A stretch of 64,000 nt of DNA from Deltaproteobacteria bacterium. GTDB taxonomy: Bacteria > Myxococcota_A > UBA9042 > DTJE01. Positions within the stretch are counted from its first letter, which is position 1. Every line of letters starts with the position of its first letter. The notes beneath the pieces were generated by a model. That model had not been told where the DNA came from. It saw only the letters and a program-made list of their open reading frames with translations, and did no database searches. The DNA is taken from contig JAKPOP010000027.1 in assembly GCA_029547805.1 (NCBI GenBank), forward strand, positions 62,001-126,000. Reading direction: 5' to 3'. The translations under genes were made by a program, and so were the position numbers. Shown piece after piece: positions 8,295 through 17,134 of this stretch.

Positions 8295-9808
8295 CGGAAT
8301 CCCCCCCGCGACCAGGAGGGCCAGGTTGCCTGCCGCCACGGCGAGGGACCCTTCGAGACCTCCGAGTCTCCCGGCGCCTTCCGGGAGTCCGGAGCCCGCT
8401 CCAGCAGCGCCCGGGCCGCTGCCGCCGCCGCGACCTCCTCCGAGTGGAAGAACTCGGTGGCCGGCAGCGGCCCGATTCGGGTCAGCAGGTCCGTTCCGTA
8501 GTCGCCATCCCGGAAGGGCACCGACCGCAGGACGTGGAGCAGCGAGGGCAGATTGTGGCGCACGCCTCCGATCTCGAACTCCTCCAGGGCCTGCTCCATC
8601 CGGAGCAGGGCCTCCTCCCGGTTCCGGTCCCAGGTGATCACCTTCGCGATCAGGGAGTCGTAGTCCGGGAGCATCTCGCTGCCTTCCTCGACGCCGTCAT
8701 CCACCCGCAGGAAGGGGCCTCGTGGCGGACGGTATCGGAACAGCGTGCCTGGCGACCCGACGAATCCCCGGTAGGGGTCCTCGGCGCAGACCCGGCACTC
8801 GATGGCATGGCCTCGAGGCGCCAGATCTCCGGGCTCCCAGGGCAGGTCCCCGCCCAGGGCGATCTGCAGTTGGGCCGCCACCAGGTCCACTCCGAAGATG
8901 GCCTCGGTGACCGGGTGCTCGACCTGGAGGCGCGTGTTCATTTCCAGGAAGCAGGCCCGGCCGTCGGGGCCCACCAGAAACTCCACGGTCCCGGCCCCGA
9001 GGTACTGCTGACTCTCGGCCAGTCGTCGGGCCCATGCCTCCATGGTCACCCGCAGTCCCGGGTCCAGGTTCGGGGCCGGGGCCTCCTCGATCATCTTCTG
9101 ATGGCGCCGCTGGACCGAGCAGAAGCGCTCTCCCAGCGACAGCACCCGACCCCGTCCGTCCCCAACGACCTGCACCTCCACGTGGCGGGACGACTCCACG
9201 TAGCGCTCCAGGAACAGCGACGGGCATCCAAAGGCCGCCATGGCCTCCCGTTGGGCCGCCTCGAAGGCCGCCGGGAGGTCCTCGGGGCGATCGACCCGGC
9301 GCATGCCCCGGCCCCCGCCACCGGCAGAGGCCTTCAACAGCACCGGGAACCCCACGTCCGAGGCCGCCCGAAGGGCCTCCTGCACCGTCGCCGTCTCCCC
9401 CTGGGACCCCTCCACGACCGGGATGCCCAGTCGCCGGGCCAGCAGTCGGGCGGGCAACTTCGCCCCCAGGCGTCGCATCTGGTCCGCCGTCGGGCCCACC
9501 AGCACCAGTCCCTCGCGGTCGCAGGCCTCCCGCAGGGCCGCGTTCTCCGCCAGGAAGCCATAGCCGGGGTGGACCAGTCGGGCACCGACGGCCCGGGCCG
9601 CCGCGACGACCTGTTCCACGTCCAGGTAGGTCTCCCGGACCGCCTGACCCTGGAGGGCCACCGCCTGGTCCGCCATCCGGACGTGGGGGGAGTGACGGTC
9701 CCGGCCCGCGAAGACGGTCGCCGGCGACAGGCCGAGTCGGCGACAGGCCCGAATGATTCGGACGGCCGCCTCGCCCCGGTTGGCCACCAGCACGGTCGTT
9801 CTGATCAT
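8291..9808 (-). CDS. accC: Biotin carboxylase subunit of an acyl-CoA carboxylase
   Basis: A 505-residue protein spanning the three biotin carboxylase domains. The N-terminal domain begins VLVANRGEAAVRIIRACRRL. The ATP-grasp domain has the Gly-rich loop KASAGGGGRGMRRV and the metal and catalytic EMNTRLQVEHPVTEAIFG. The C-terminal domain carries ECRVCAEDPYRGFVGSPG. It carboxylates biotin on the carrier encoded next, using ATP and bicarbonate. Start and stop codons overlap both neighbours by 4 bp (ATGA), so the operon is lipoprotein, biotin carboxylase, carrier, ATPase. Whether it serves acetyl-, propionyl- or another acyl-CoA depends on an unseen carboxyltransferase. Confidence 0.93.
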   Translation of the reverse strand: MIRTTVLVANRGEAAVRIIRACRRLGLSPATVFAGRDRHSPHVRMADQAVALQGQAVRETYLDVEQVVAAARAVGARLVHPGYGFLAENAALREACDREGLVLVGPTADQMRRLGAKLPARLLARRLGIPVVEGSQGETATVQEALRAASDVGFPVLLKASAGGGGRGMRRVDRPEDLPAAFEAAQREAMAAFGCPSLFLERYVESSRHVEVQVVGDGRGRVLSLGERFCSVQRRHQKMIEEAPAPNLDPGLRVTMEAWARRLAESQQYLGAGTVEFLVGPDGRACFLEMNTRLQVEHPVTEAIFGVDLVAAQLQIALGGDLPWEPGDLAPRGHAIECRVCAEDPYRGFVGSPGTLFRYRPPRGPFLRVDDGVEEGSEMLPDYDSLIAKVITWDRNREEALLRMEQALEEFEIGGVRHNLPSLLHVLRSVPFRDGDYGTDLLTRIGPLPATEFFHSEEVAAAAAARALLERAPDSRKAPGDSEVSKGPSPWRQATWPSWSRGGFR

Positions 9809-10548
9809 CCGCCGATTCGTCCCGCCATGCGCCGCGCGGCCTCGTAGAGGCCATCGGAGTCGCAGAAGGTTCGTCCGCAGGAGGCCACCACCACGAGGTT
9901 CCTGGCCGGGACCAGGAACCCGATGTGCAGGACCTCCTCCCAGTAACTGAAGAAGGTCCTCCCGGCGACGGGCTGGATCTCCTGGGCCGCGGGGTAGGAC
10001 GCCAGCAGCGAGGTGTAGCGATCCCGGGCGTCCTCGGGGGTCCTGCCCCGGAAGACCTGCACCGCGGCCCCGAAGCCGGTTCCCTTCGTGGGCAGATAGA
10101 GGATGGCGTCCCGGTCCTCGTCGGTGGGAATCCCGGGAAGGGCGGATCGCACGAAGGGCACCTTGGTTCCCAGCAGCGCCTCGACATCCTTCTGCGTCAG
10201 CAGGATCCGGGGATCCGGCAGGGCCGGCCGGGGCGCCGGGGGAGTGGCCGGCGGCGGGGGTGTCGGGGCCTCGGGGGCGCCCTCTCGGGCGGTCGGCCCG
10301 CCCGGGGTCGCCCGGGAGGGGTCCGCGGAGTCTCTCGATTCGGGGGAGGGCTGTTCGGTGGCAGGGGCGGACCGCTCGGGTTGCTGGGCGGCGGTTCCAG
10401 GGTCTCCCTCCTCCTCCGCCGGAGCGGCCCCGGGGGACTCGGCCGTGATCTCGGCCCCGGCAGGCGGCTTCTTCCTGCAGCCGGCTTCCGTCCCGAGGAT
10501 GCCCGTCCATGCCAGGCATCCGATCAGGCCCCAGGTCCAGCGTCCCAT
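9805..10548 (-). CDS. Secreted or lipoprotein-like protein with Pro-rich linker, unknown function
   Basis: A 247-residue protein. It begins with a short signal peptide (WTWGLIGCLAWTGILGTEAGC); the Cys after EAG could be lipid-modified, though Glu at -3 is unusual. Residues about 25-110 are a disordered Pro/Ala/Glu linker. The globular part, about 115-247, starts ILLTQKDVEALLGTKVPFVR and has a possible disulfide pair in VVASCGRTFCDSDG. I do not recognise a family. It is the first gene of the operon, and its stop overlaps the biotin carboxylase start. Confidence 0.75.
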   Translation of the reverse strand: MGRWTWGLIGCLAWTGILGTEAGCRKKPPAGAEITAESPGAAPAEEEGDPGTAAQQPERSAPATEQPSPESRDSADPSRATPGGPTAREGAPEAPTPPPPATPPAPRPALPDPRILLTQKDVEALLGTKVPFVRSALPGIPTDEDRDAILYLPTKGTGFGAAVQVFRGRTPEDARDRYTSLLASYPAAQEIQPVAGRTFFSYWEEVLHIGFLVPARNLVVVASCGRTFCDSDGLYEAARRMAGRIGG

Positions 10549-10578
10549 CGGATCGGGCCCTCACAAGAGAGGCGCTGT

Positions 10579-10607
10579 AGGATAGGTGAGGAATGGGGCC
10601 AAGTCAA
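10579..10607 (-). promoter_or_regulatory. Sigma-70-type promoter for the biotin carboxylase operon
   Basis: On the minus strand TTGACT (10607-10602) and TATCCT (10584-10579) are 17 bp apart, with the first gene starting 31 bp downstream at 10548. This is one of the best promoter matches in the window and supports TAnnCT as the local -10 form. Confidence 0.7.
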
Positions 10608-10700
10608 TCCAGGGCGTTGTTTCCCCAGCGGAAATCCCCGGACAGAGGGACGGGACGGAGCCGTTTTCTCTGTCGGGGCTCGAGGGTTCCCGGAGGCCGA

Positions 10701-10729
10701 TTCCATTGTGGTATGAATCCTGCTAAACT
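10701..10729 (+). promoter_or_regulatory. Candidate promoter of the fibre protein gene
   Basis: TTCCAT (10701-10706) is 17 bp before TAAACT (10724-10729), and the -10 is preceded by TGC as in an extended -10. Transcription would start near 10736, leaving a leader of about 230 nt before the ATG at 10967. Confidence 0.5.
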
Positions 10730-10735
10730 CTGACC

Positions 10736-10966
10736 GTGGCATCCCGTCGGGCGGCCGGCGGGTCGGCCCGAATCGTGGTAACCATGGGTTTCCCCTGGAA
10801 AACGGGGATGCCCGGTGGTCGTGGGGAACGGTGGCTACGAAAAGGATGCGTAGCCGTTGGCAAGATTGGGCTCGGGGCAAGGGCCGGGGAACCGTCTTCC
10901 CGGTGGTTCCGGCCTGGAAGTGGGGCGTGGATGGGCGGTTCCCGTTTCGCAATCGGAGGTGACCGA
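10736..10966 (+). other. Long, hairpin-rich 5' leader of the fibre gene
   Basis: The 418-bp gap between the divergent genes (10549-10966) holds two promoters and this leader. The leader contains several inverted repeats: TCCCC...GGGGA near 10793-10810, GGCTACG...CGTAGCC near 10832-10856 with an A-rich loop, and GGAACC...GGTTCC near 10888-10911. It ends with GGAGGT seven bases before the ATG. I could not match it to a known riboswitch. It may be a structured untranslated leader. Confidence 0.35.
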
Positions 10967-13900
10967 ATGAAGTCTCTCCTCAGGGTTTGGCTGGCCTGTT
11001 CCTTCTGTCTGTTGATGGCTGCGCCGGAGGCGAGGGCCCAGGACGTCCCGCGCAAGATCAACGTGCAGGGCGTGCTGCGGAACGTGGCCGGGGAGGTCGT
11101 CACCGGGTCCTACACGGTGAACTTCACGATCTACTCCGCCCAGACCGGCGGCACGATCCTCTACGGGCCCGAGCCGCAGTACCTCACGGTCACCGGCGGC
11201 GTCTTCAGCACCTACATCGGCCCGGTGCCTCCCGAGACCTTCGTGAACCGGTCCGAGGCCTGGCTGGCCATCCGGGTCGGCGCCGATCCGGAACTGCCCC
11301 GGCAGCAGATCGGCTCGGTTGGATTCGCCTACCAGGCGCAGCACGCCGAGGAGGCGGACGTGCTCCTCGGGGCCGCCAGCGACGTTTCCTGCACCGGGTG
11401 CGTGGATCTGGCCGACGTGTCCTTCAACTATGCCGGTTCGGCTTCCAAGGGCGGCCCGGCCAGCGACCTCGCCTGCACCCAGTGCGTCTCCGGCGGCGAG
11501 ATCGGGTCCGCCACCATCACCGCCGGCAACCTCGCCAGCAGCTCGGTGACCACGGCGAAGATCGCCGACGGCGCCGTGACCAACGCGAAACTGGGCGCCG
11601 ACGCCGTGACCTCGGGCAAGATCCAGGACGGGCATGTGATGACGGCGGACCTGGCCGACGGCGCCGTGACCGGCGCCAAGATGGCCGCCGGGGCCGTGGG
11701 CGCGACCCAACTGGGAGTCTCCTGGGCCCTGGGCGTCTCGGCGGGCGGCGACGCCGTGGGGGTGACCTGCGCGGGGTGCGTGGACCAGAACGAGGTCTCC
11801 TTCAACTACGCGGCCTCCAGTTCCAAGGGCGGCCCGGCGACCAACGTGGACTGCACCGCGAGCCCCTGCATTTCCGACACCGAGATCACCTTCAACTACG
11901 CCGGGTCCGCCAGCAAGGGCGGCGCCGCGTCGAACCTGGCCTGCACGGATTGCGTGGATGCCAACGAGGTCCAGTTCAACTATGCCGGGTCCAGCAGCGA
12001 GGGCGGTCCGGCCATCGACGTGGTCTGCACCGGGTGCGTCGGCGACACGGACCTGGGCGTCAACTACGCCGGGTCCACCAGCAAGGGCGGCGCGGCCAGC
12101 GACCTGGCCTGCACCGGCTGCGTCGCCTCCTCCGAGGTCTCCTTCAACTGGGCGATGGGCACCGGCCCTGGCGGCGCGGCGACCGGCGTTTCCTGCACCG
12201 GCTGCGTGAACACGACGGCCATCCTGGACGGGACCATCGTCGATGCCGATATCTCGGCCACGGCGAACATCGCCGGGTCCAAGGTCGTCGCGGCGACGAC
12301 CTCCGCCCGGGGAACGGTCCAGGTGGGGACGGGGCTGCTGGTGGACGGGTCCGGCATCCTGACGCCGAACTTCGGCACGGCGGCGGGCACGGTGGCGGCG
12401 GGCAACCACGTCCACTCCGAGTACTACATGAACAACAGTTCGTCGAACGACCTGATGCTGTACCCTGGCAAGCGCTTCTACATCTATGACGACGGGGCCG
12501 ACGCCCCCGCCTCGCCCTACATGGTCCAGGCCGGGGCCGGGACCGCGAACCTCCAGCGGGTCCGGATGGGCTTCCCGAGCGGCGGCACCACCGCCTACTT
12601 CGAGGTCTGGTCCGAGTCGCCGGCCCTCCAGGCCCACGTGCTGCGGGCCGACGGCTATGCAATGCACGCGGGGAACCTCCAGGTGGGCGGCCAGATCACC
12701 TGCACCGGCTGCGTGGGGTCCGCGGCCATCGCCGACGGGGGCGTCTCGAGCGCCGACATCGCCGACGGGACCATCGCCGGCGGCGACCTGGCCTCCAACA
12801 TCAGCATCACGACCTCGGGCAACGTGACCGGCGGCAATGCCTACTTCAACGCCTACTACGATCGGCAGGACAACAACTACTACGCGGACCCGAACAGCAC
12901 GAGCCGGATGCTCCAGATCACCTATGACCGGCTGGCGGCGGCCGCACGGCCCTACCCCACTGCGAACTGGATGGGCCTGGACAACGGCAATGCCTACCTG
13001 GACACCCTGAACACCGATACCGACGGCACACCGCTGAACATCAACTACTACCGGTGCGGCAACGTGGAGTACTTCACCGGGAACTGCGCCTCCGGGTCCT
13101 ACGAGGTGAACATCAACGGAACCGAAAGGGCCAAGATCTGGTACGACCGGGACAATGCGGGCTACTACATGGACCCCTCGGCCACGTCGAACTTCTACGC
13201 GATCTATACCCGGGGGGCCGACGGAAACACGACCCACCTGCCCTTCACCAACGGGTACAACTACCTCCGGGGCAACACCTACTTCAACGGCGTGCTCTAC
13301 GACGAGAGCAACTCGGCCTACTACCTGGACCCGGCCAGCAGTTCGCGGTTCAACCTGGCCTATGCGAACGGCCTGCGGCTCTACAACGCCTACCCGGGCG
13401 ATGCCTCCGGGTTCGCCCAGGTGGCCAACAGCAGCGGCCACCTCTACCTGGCGCCCGACTCTGCGGCGTCCCAGATGGTCATCATGCGCTTCGGATCGGA
13501 CGACCGGTTGTACTTCATGTTGAACGGAAGCGCGTCGACCGCCCGGCCGTCCTTCCGGACCAACGGGAACTACCTCGTGATCAACCCCGGGACCAACGAC
13601 AAGAACATCTACCTGCTCTGGGACACCGGAGGCAACGTCCAGATCAACGGCGCTCTCTATGCGGACATCATGTACGACCGGAACGGGTCCGGCTGCGTCA
13701 GCGACCCGAGCGGGACGACGGCGACGACCTCGGTGTACGGAAACCTGGGCTTCTTCAACCAGTTCCGTGCCGACCAGATCTACGCGGCCAGCAACATCCT
13801 CGGCGGGGACGGCGCTGGCGACGAGTGGAACTATCGGTGGTACCGGGGATTTGTGGTGAATAACGGCAACGCCATCCGGCCCGTCTCGGATGGGAACAGT

Positions 13901-14332
13901 TGGGTCGGGATCCCGATGAAGCGGTTCTACGGCTCCTATATCATCAACGAGTATGGCGCATCGCACCGGTCCATGAAGCGGGACATCACCTACCTGACCG
14001 AAGACCAGATCCTGGCCCTGGGCGATCGGCTGATGGCCCTGAAGCCGGCGACCTTCTACTACAAGGTGGACGCGAAGCCCGAGGAGGTGACCGAGGAGAA
14101 CAGTGGCAGCGTCCGCTACGTGCCCCACATCGGCATGATCCTCGACGAGATGCCCCCGGAACTGACCAACGGCGGGCACGACTGGAGCATCACCGACAGC
14201 GTGGGCTTCCTGCTCACCACCGCGAAGTACTTCGAGATGCAGAACCGCGAGAAGGAGCAGCGCATCCGGGACCTGGAGGACCGGGTCGCGGTGCTGGAGC
14301 AGGTCCTGGTGGACGCCGGCCTGCTGAAGTAA
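10967..14332 (+). CDS. Secreted fibre-like protein with C-terminal S74-type self-cleaving chaperone domain
   Basis: A 1121-residue protein. The signal peptide is about residues 1-24 (MKSLLRVWLACSFCLLMAAP, then EARA before QDVP). Residues about 140-420 hold repeats of FNYAGS-SKGGPAS-LACTGCV. Residues about 620-920 hold four YYD-x-NN-YY-DP-S motifs of the kind seen in trimeric tail-fibre shafts. The end has SHRSMKRD with Ser999 and Lys1004, the Ser-x4-Lys spacing of the peptidase S74 catalytic dyad, and then a coiled coil (about 1085-1115). In phage fibres this domain assembles the trimer and then cuts itself off before the Ser. Here it probably builds an exported surface fibre. ATG at 10967 follows GGAGGT. 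No phage genes are around it. Confidence 0.85.
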   Translation: MKSLLRVWLACSFCLLMAAPEARAQDVPRKINVQGVLRNVAGEVVTGSYTVNFTIYSAQTGGTILYGPEPQYLTVTGGVFSTYIGPVPPETFVNRSEAWLAIRVGADPELPRQQIGSVGFAYQAQHAEEADVLLGAASDVSCTGCVDLADVSFNYAGSASKGGPASDLACTQCVSGGEIGSATITAGNLASSSVTTAKIADGAVTNAKLGADAVTSGKIQDGHVMTADLADGAVTGAKMAAGAVGATQLGVSWALGVSAGGDAVGVTCAGCVDQNEVSFNYAASSSKGGPATNVDCTASPCISDTEITFNYAGSASKGGAASNLACTDCVDANEVQFNYAGSSSEGGPAIDVVCTGCVGDTDLGVNYAGSTSKGGAASDLACTGCVASSEVSFNWAMGTGPGGAATGVSCTGCVNTTAILDGTIVDADISATANIAGSKVVAATTSARGTVQVGTGLLVDGSGILTPNFGTAAGTVAAGNHVHSEYYMNNSSSNDLMLYPGKRFYIYDDGADAPASPYMVQAGAGTANLQRVRMGFPSGGTTAYFEVWSESPALQAHVLRADGYAMHAGNLQVGGQITCTGCVGSAAIADGGVSSADIADGTIAGGDLASNISITTSGNVTGGNAYFNAYYDRQDNNYYADPNSTSRMLQITYDRLAAAARPYPTANWMGLDNGNAYLDTLNTDTDGTPLNINYYRCGNVEYFTGNCASGSYEVNINGTERAKIWYDRDNAGYYMDPSATSNFYAIYTRGADGNTTHLPFTNGYNYLRGNTYFNGVLYDESNSAYYLDPASSSRFNLAYANGLRLYNAYPGDASGFAQVANSSGHLYLAPDSAASQMVIMRFGSDDRLYFMLNGSASTARPSFRTNGNYLVINPGTNDKNIYLLWDTGGNVQINGALYADIMYDRNGSGCVSDPSGTTATTSVYGNLGFFNQFRADQIYAASNILGGDGAGDEWNYRWYRGFVVNNGNAIRPVSDGNSWVGIPMKRFYGSYIINEYGASHRSMKRDITYLTEDQILALGDRLMALKPATFYYKVDAKPEEVTEENSGSVRYVPHIGMILDEMPPELTNGGHDWSITDSVGFLLTTAKYFEMQNREKEQRIRDLEDRVAVLEQVLVDAGLLK
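11383..12225 (+). repeat. Cys-containing protein repeats in the fibre gene
   Basis: About seven imperfect units, each coding for a stretch like EVSFNYAGSASKGGPASDLA followed by CTGCV, spaced irregularly (roughly 90-130 bp, with an interrupted block at about 11500-11760). Each unit brings a Cys-x2-Cys pair, unusual for a fibre shaft, and could form disulfides or bind metal. A second motif family (YYD...YY-DP-S) lies at about 12835-13720. Confidence 0.7.
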
Positions 14333-14438
14333 TCGCTCCCCTCCCGCTGTTCCACGCCCCGCGCGCCCCGTGCTTCGCGACGTTGCCATCCCGAGGCATC
14401 ATCCGGTAGCCTCGACTCCAGGGAGGACGGAGGCTGGG

Positions 14439-15491
14439 ATGAACCATGCGGCCCTGCTGGACACCGCGTTCCACGTCCGGGACGGGGGCGTCGACCCCGA
14501 GGTTCGGGTGACCGCGCTGCCGGGGGACGCCTCCTCCCGGCGCTACTACCGGATTGCCTGGGGACCCGGGTCCACCTGCATCTGGATGGCCCTGGGCGAG
14601 GACCCCCTCAAGAGCGACGAGGTGGTGGACGGGGACCGACCCGCCACGCTGCCGTTCCTGGAGGTTGGGGACTATCTCCGGAGGGGGGGCCTCCCGGTTC
14701 CCGAGGTGCTCCATGTGGACCTCGACCGCCGGGCCATCCTGCTGGAGGACCTGGGGGACGTGACGCTGGAGCGGGCCCTGCAACAGGGGTCCGAGAAGGC
14801 GGTCCTGTACGATCGGGCGGTGGATCTGCTGGCGGACCTCCATGCCTGGGCCTTCCGGGCCCCGGACCCAGCCTGCATCGCCTTCCGGCGGCGGTTCGGG
14901 CCCGGCCTGCTGTCCTGGGAGGTGGATCACTTCGAGACCTGGCTGCTCCGGGAGTGGGCCGGGGTGGCGCCGAACCCCACAGAGGTCCGGGTGCTGGAGG
15001 ATTTCCGCCGGGACCTGGTGGGCCGTCTGGTGGGCCTTCCCCAGGGCTTCGTGCACCGGGACTACCAGAGTCGGAACCTCATGGTGACCGCGGACCGACT
15101 GCGCCTGATCGACTTCCAGGATGCCTTGCAGGGTGCCTGGGTCTATGACCTCGTGGCGTTGTTGCGGGACTCCTACGTCCCCTTCACGCCGGAGGAGGCC
15201 GGCATCATCCGCCGGCGCTACCTCGATGCCCGCCGGGATCGGGGGCTGCCGACGCCCGGGGAGGAGGAGGCCGAGGAGGCATTCCACCTGCAGGCCCTCC
15301 AACGGAAACTCAAGGACGCCGGGCGATTCGTCTATATCGACCGGGTCCGGGGCAACCCCAGGTTCCTGCCCAACATCCCAAGGTCCCTGGCCTATGTCCG
15401 GGAGGCCCTGGACCACCTCCCCCAATACCGGGACTTCCGAGCCCTGCTGGAGGACCGCCTGGGACCGCTGCAGGTCTTCGGAGGAGAGTGA
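14439..15491 (+). CDS. AmgK-like amino-sugar kinase (aminoglycoside phosphotransferase fold)
   Basis: A 350-residue kinase of the APH fold. It has the N-lobe start LPGDASSRRYYRI, typical of AmgK proteins, the catalytic loop FVHRDYQSRNLM and the metal motif LIDFQDAL. AmgK phosphorylates N-acetylmuramic acid or N-acetylglucosamine at C1 in the cell-wall recycling route that bypasses de novo synthesis. The gene directly downstream encodes a nucleotidyltransferase, as in amgK-murU pairs, which is the strongest support for this role. ATG at 14439 follows GGAGG by five bases; the open frame extends upstream but lacks family similarity. A TAGCCT at 14406-14411 could be its -10. Confidence 0.8.
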   Translation: MNHAALLDTAFHVRDGGVDPEVRVTALPGDASSRRYYRIAWGPGSTCIWMALGEDPLKSDEVVDGDRPATLPFLEVGDYLRRGGLPVPEVLHVDLDRRAILLEDLGDVTLERALQQGSEKAVLYDRAVDLLADLHAWAFRAPDPACIAFRRRFGPGLLSWEVDHFETWLLREWAGVAPNPTEVRVLEDFRRDLVGRLVGLPQGFVHRDYQSRNLMVTADRLRLIDFQDALQGAWVYDLVALLRDSYVPFTPEEAGIIRRRYLDARRDRGLPTPGEEEAEEAFHLQALQRKLKDAGRFVYIDRVRGNPRFLPNIPRSLAYVREALDHLPQYRDFRALLEDRLGPLQVFGGE

Positions 15492-15493
15492 CG

Positions 15494-16525
15494 ATGAAGG
15501 CGATGGTGCTGGCCGCTGGCCTCGGGGAGCGCCTCCGGCCCTTCACGGACAGACTGCCGAAACCCCTGTTCCCGGTGCTGGGGATCCCCCTGATTCGGCT
15601 GGTCCTGTGCCGGCTGCGCCAGACCGGCGTCAACGAGGCGGTCATCAACCTCCATCACCTCCCGGGGGCCATCGTCCGGGAACTGGGCAGCGGCCGGGAC
15701 CTGGGCATGCGGCTCGAGTACAGCGACGAACCGATCCTGCTGGGAACCGGCGGTGGAGTGCGGGCCGTCGCAGACTTCTTCCAGGGCGAGGAGGCCTTCT
15801 GGCTCCACAATGGAGACATCCTGGCGGACTGGGACCTGGAGAGCGTCTGGCGCATGCACCACGATCGCCAGGCGGTCGCCACGCTGGCCCTTGATGAGGG
15901 AGAGGAGCGGCCTGAGGCCAGGATGGTGGAGATCGACGCGATGGACCGGGTCGTCGGCATTCGGGGGCGTCCCCGACGGGGCGACGGGACCCGGGTGGTC
16001 TTCACGGGCGTCTCGGTGCTGACACCCCATGTACTTCAGACCCTGCCTCAGGGCGAGGTGTCCTGTCTGGTCAATCAGGGACTGATCCCGTTGCTGGAGC
16101 GGGATCGCCTGGTCCTGGGGGCCCGGGTGCACGGCACCTTCGTGGACATTGGCACCCCGGAACGACTGGTCGATGCCCAGTGGCGGATGCTGCCCCGGGC
16201 AAGGGCCTGGTTCGGGTCGCTGGGTCTTCCGCTGCCGCAGGAGGTCGCCCCGGGAGTGTTCCTGCACGGCGACTCGGATGTCCACCCGGAGGCCCGGCTG
16301 GAGGGACCGCTCTGGGTCTCCCCGGGATGCCGAATCGAGGCTGGCGTGATCGTTGGGCCCCGGGTGGTGCTGGGCACCGGGACCGTGGTCCGGGCTCCGG
16401 CCCGGGTCCGGGAGGCCCTGGTGATCGGCGGCGAGGTCGGCGGCGACGTCTCGGGGATCTACCTGCCCGGGGCCTCGCCGGCGGCCTCTGGGATGGGACC
16501 GACCGGTACCCCCAGCGACCGGTAG
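15494..16525 (+). CDS. Sugar-phosphate nucleotidyltransferase, MurU-like, with extra C-terminal domain
   Basis: A 343-residue protein. The Rossmann-like nucleotidyltransferase domain (1-230) starts [20 protein letters not shown], has the sugar-phosphate LGTGGGVR loop and the NGDI metal site. MurU proteins end there at about 220 residues; this one continues with about 100 residues of hexapeptide-like turns ([20 protein letters not shown], then [15 protein letters not shown]), probably a left-handed beta-helix as in mannose-1-phosphate guanylyltransferases. With the kinase two bases upstream it should turn an amino-sugar 1-phosphate into a UDP-sugar. A GTG at 15488 is also in frame; the ATG has the better-spaced GGAGGAGAG. 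The last 67 bp overlap the convergent macrodomain gene. Confidence 0.8.
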   Translation: MKAMVLAAGLGERLRPFTDRLPKPLFPVLGIPLIRLVLCRLRQTGVNEAVINLHHLPGAIVRELGSGRDLGMRLEYSDEPILLGTGGGVRAVADFFQGEEAFWLHNGDILADWDLESVWRMHHDRQAVATLALDEGEERPEARMVEIDAMDRVVGIRGRPRRGDGTRVVFTGVSVLTPHVLQTLPQGEVSCLVNQGLIPLLERDRLVLGARVHGTFVDIGTPERLVDAQWRMLPRARAWFGSLGLPLPQEVAPGVFLHGDSDVHPEARLEGPLWVSPGCRIEAGVIVGPRVVLGTGTVVRAPARVREALVIGGEVGGDVSGIYLPGASPAASGMGPTGTPSDR

Positions 16526-17028
16526 ACCTGGAGGTCGGGATCGGAGAAGCAGCAGAAGATCACCCGTTCCGGTAGCGACGCGGTGGCCAGGAAGGCCTGG
16601 ACCTCCCGGAGGGCGATCCGGGCGGCCGCCTCTTGCGGATAGCCATAGACACCGGTGGAGATGGCCGGGAAGGCGATGACTCGGAGGCCGTGGTCTCGGG
16701 CGAGGGCCAGGCTGTTGCGGTAGCAGGCGGCCAGCAGGTCCGGCTCGCCCCGGTGGCCGCCTCGCCAGACGGGTCCCACGGTGTGAATCACGTACCTCGC
16801 CGGCAGTCGATGGCCCCCGGTGATCCGGGCCTCCCCCGTGGGGCAGCCTCCGAGGGAGCGACACTCCGCCAGCAGCCCGGGGCCAGCCCTCCGGTGGATG
16901 GCGCCGTCCACGCCGCCTCCCCCCAGCAGGGAGGTGTTGGCGGCATTGACGATGGCGTCCACCGCGAGGGTCGTGATGTCGGCCAGCACGGCGGTCACCC
17001 GCGCTGCACCGGGGTCGTCGCGTTCCAT
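16459..17028 (-). CDS. Macrodomain protein (O-acetyl-ADP-ribose deacetylase-like)
   Basis: A 189-residue single macrodomain. [20 protein letters not shown] and the later [13 protein letters not shown] are the ADP-ribose-binding loops of the MacroD/YmdB group; the first carries the catalytic Asn. Such enzymes remove ADP-ribose from acidic side chains or hydrolyse O-acetyl-ADP-ribose. No ADP-ribosyltransferase is seen nearby. ATG at 17028 was chosen because the domain starts within 15 residues. The C-terminal codons overlap the end of the nucleotidyltransferase on the other strand. Confidence 0.92.
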   Translation of the reverse strand: MERDDPGAARVTAVLADITTLAVDAIVNAANTSLLGGGGVDGAIHRRAGPGLLAECRSLGGCPTGEARITGGHRLPARYVIHTVGPVWRGGHRGEPDLLAACYRNSLALARDHGLRVIAFPAISTGVYGYPQEAAARIALREVQAFLATASLPERVIFCCFSDPDLQVYRSLGVPVGPIPEAAGEAPGR

Positions 17029-17134
17029 CGGGACTCCTCGGGAGTTGCCCTTCGGGGGCCCGCTCCCCCGGCCCGGAGGCCTCCAGGGCATTGTCGGCCG
17101 GGCCGTCGCGGAAGACAATGGGCGGCCGGGGCGA

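Noticed and set aside
10736..10966. A cyclic-di-GMP riboswitch in the leader
   Set aside because: The conserved CACGCACAG-GCAAACC and ACGCAAAGCC parts are absent.
10967..14332. A prophage tail-fibre gene
   Set aside because: There are no other phage genes, integrase or att sites around it, and the protein has a Sec signal peptide.
10835..14389. A 1184-codon open frame on the minus strand opposite the fibre gene
   Set aside because: It is a mirror of GC-biased codons: no domain, no start signal, Val/Gly/Arg-rich low complexity. The plus strand has signal peptide, ribosome site and known motifs.
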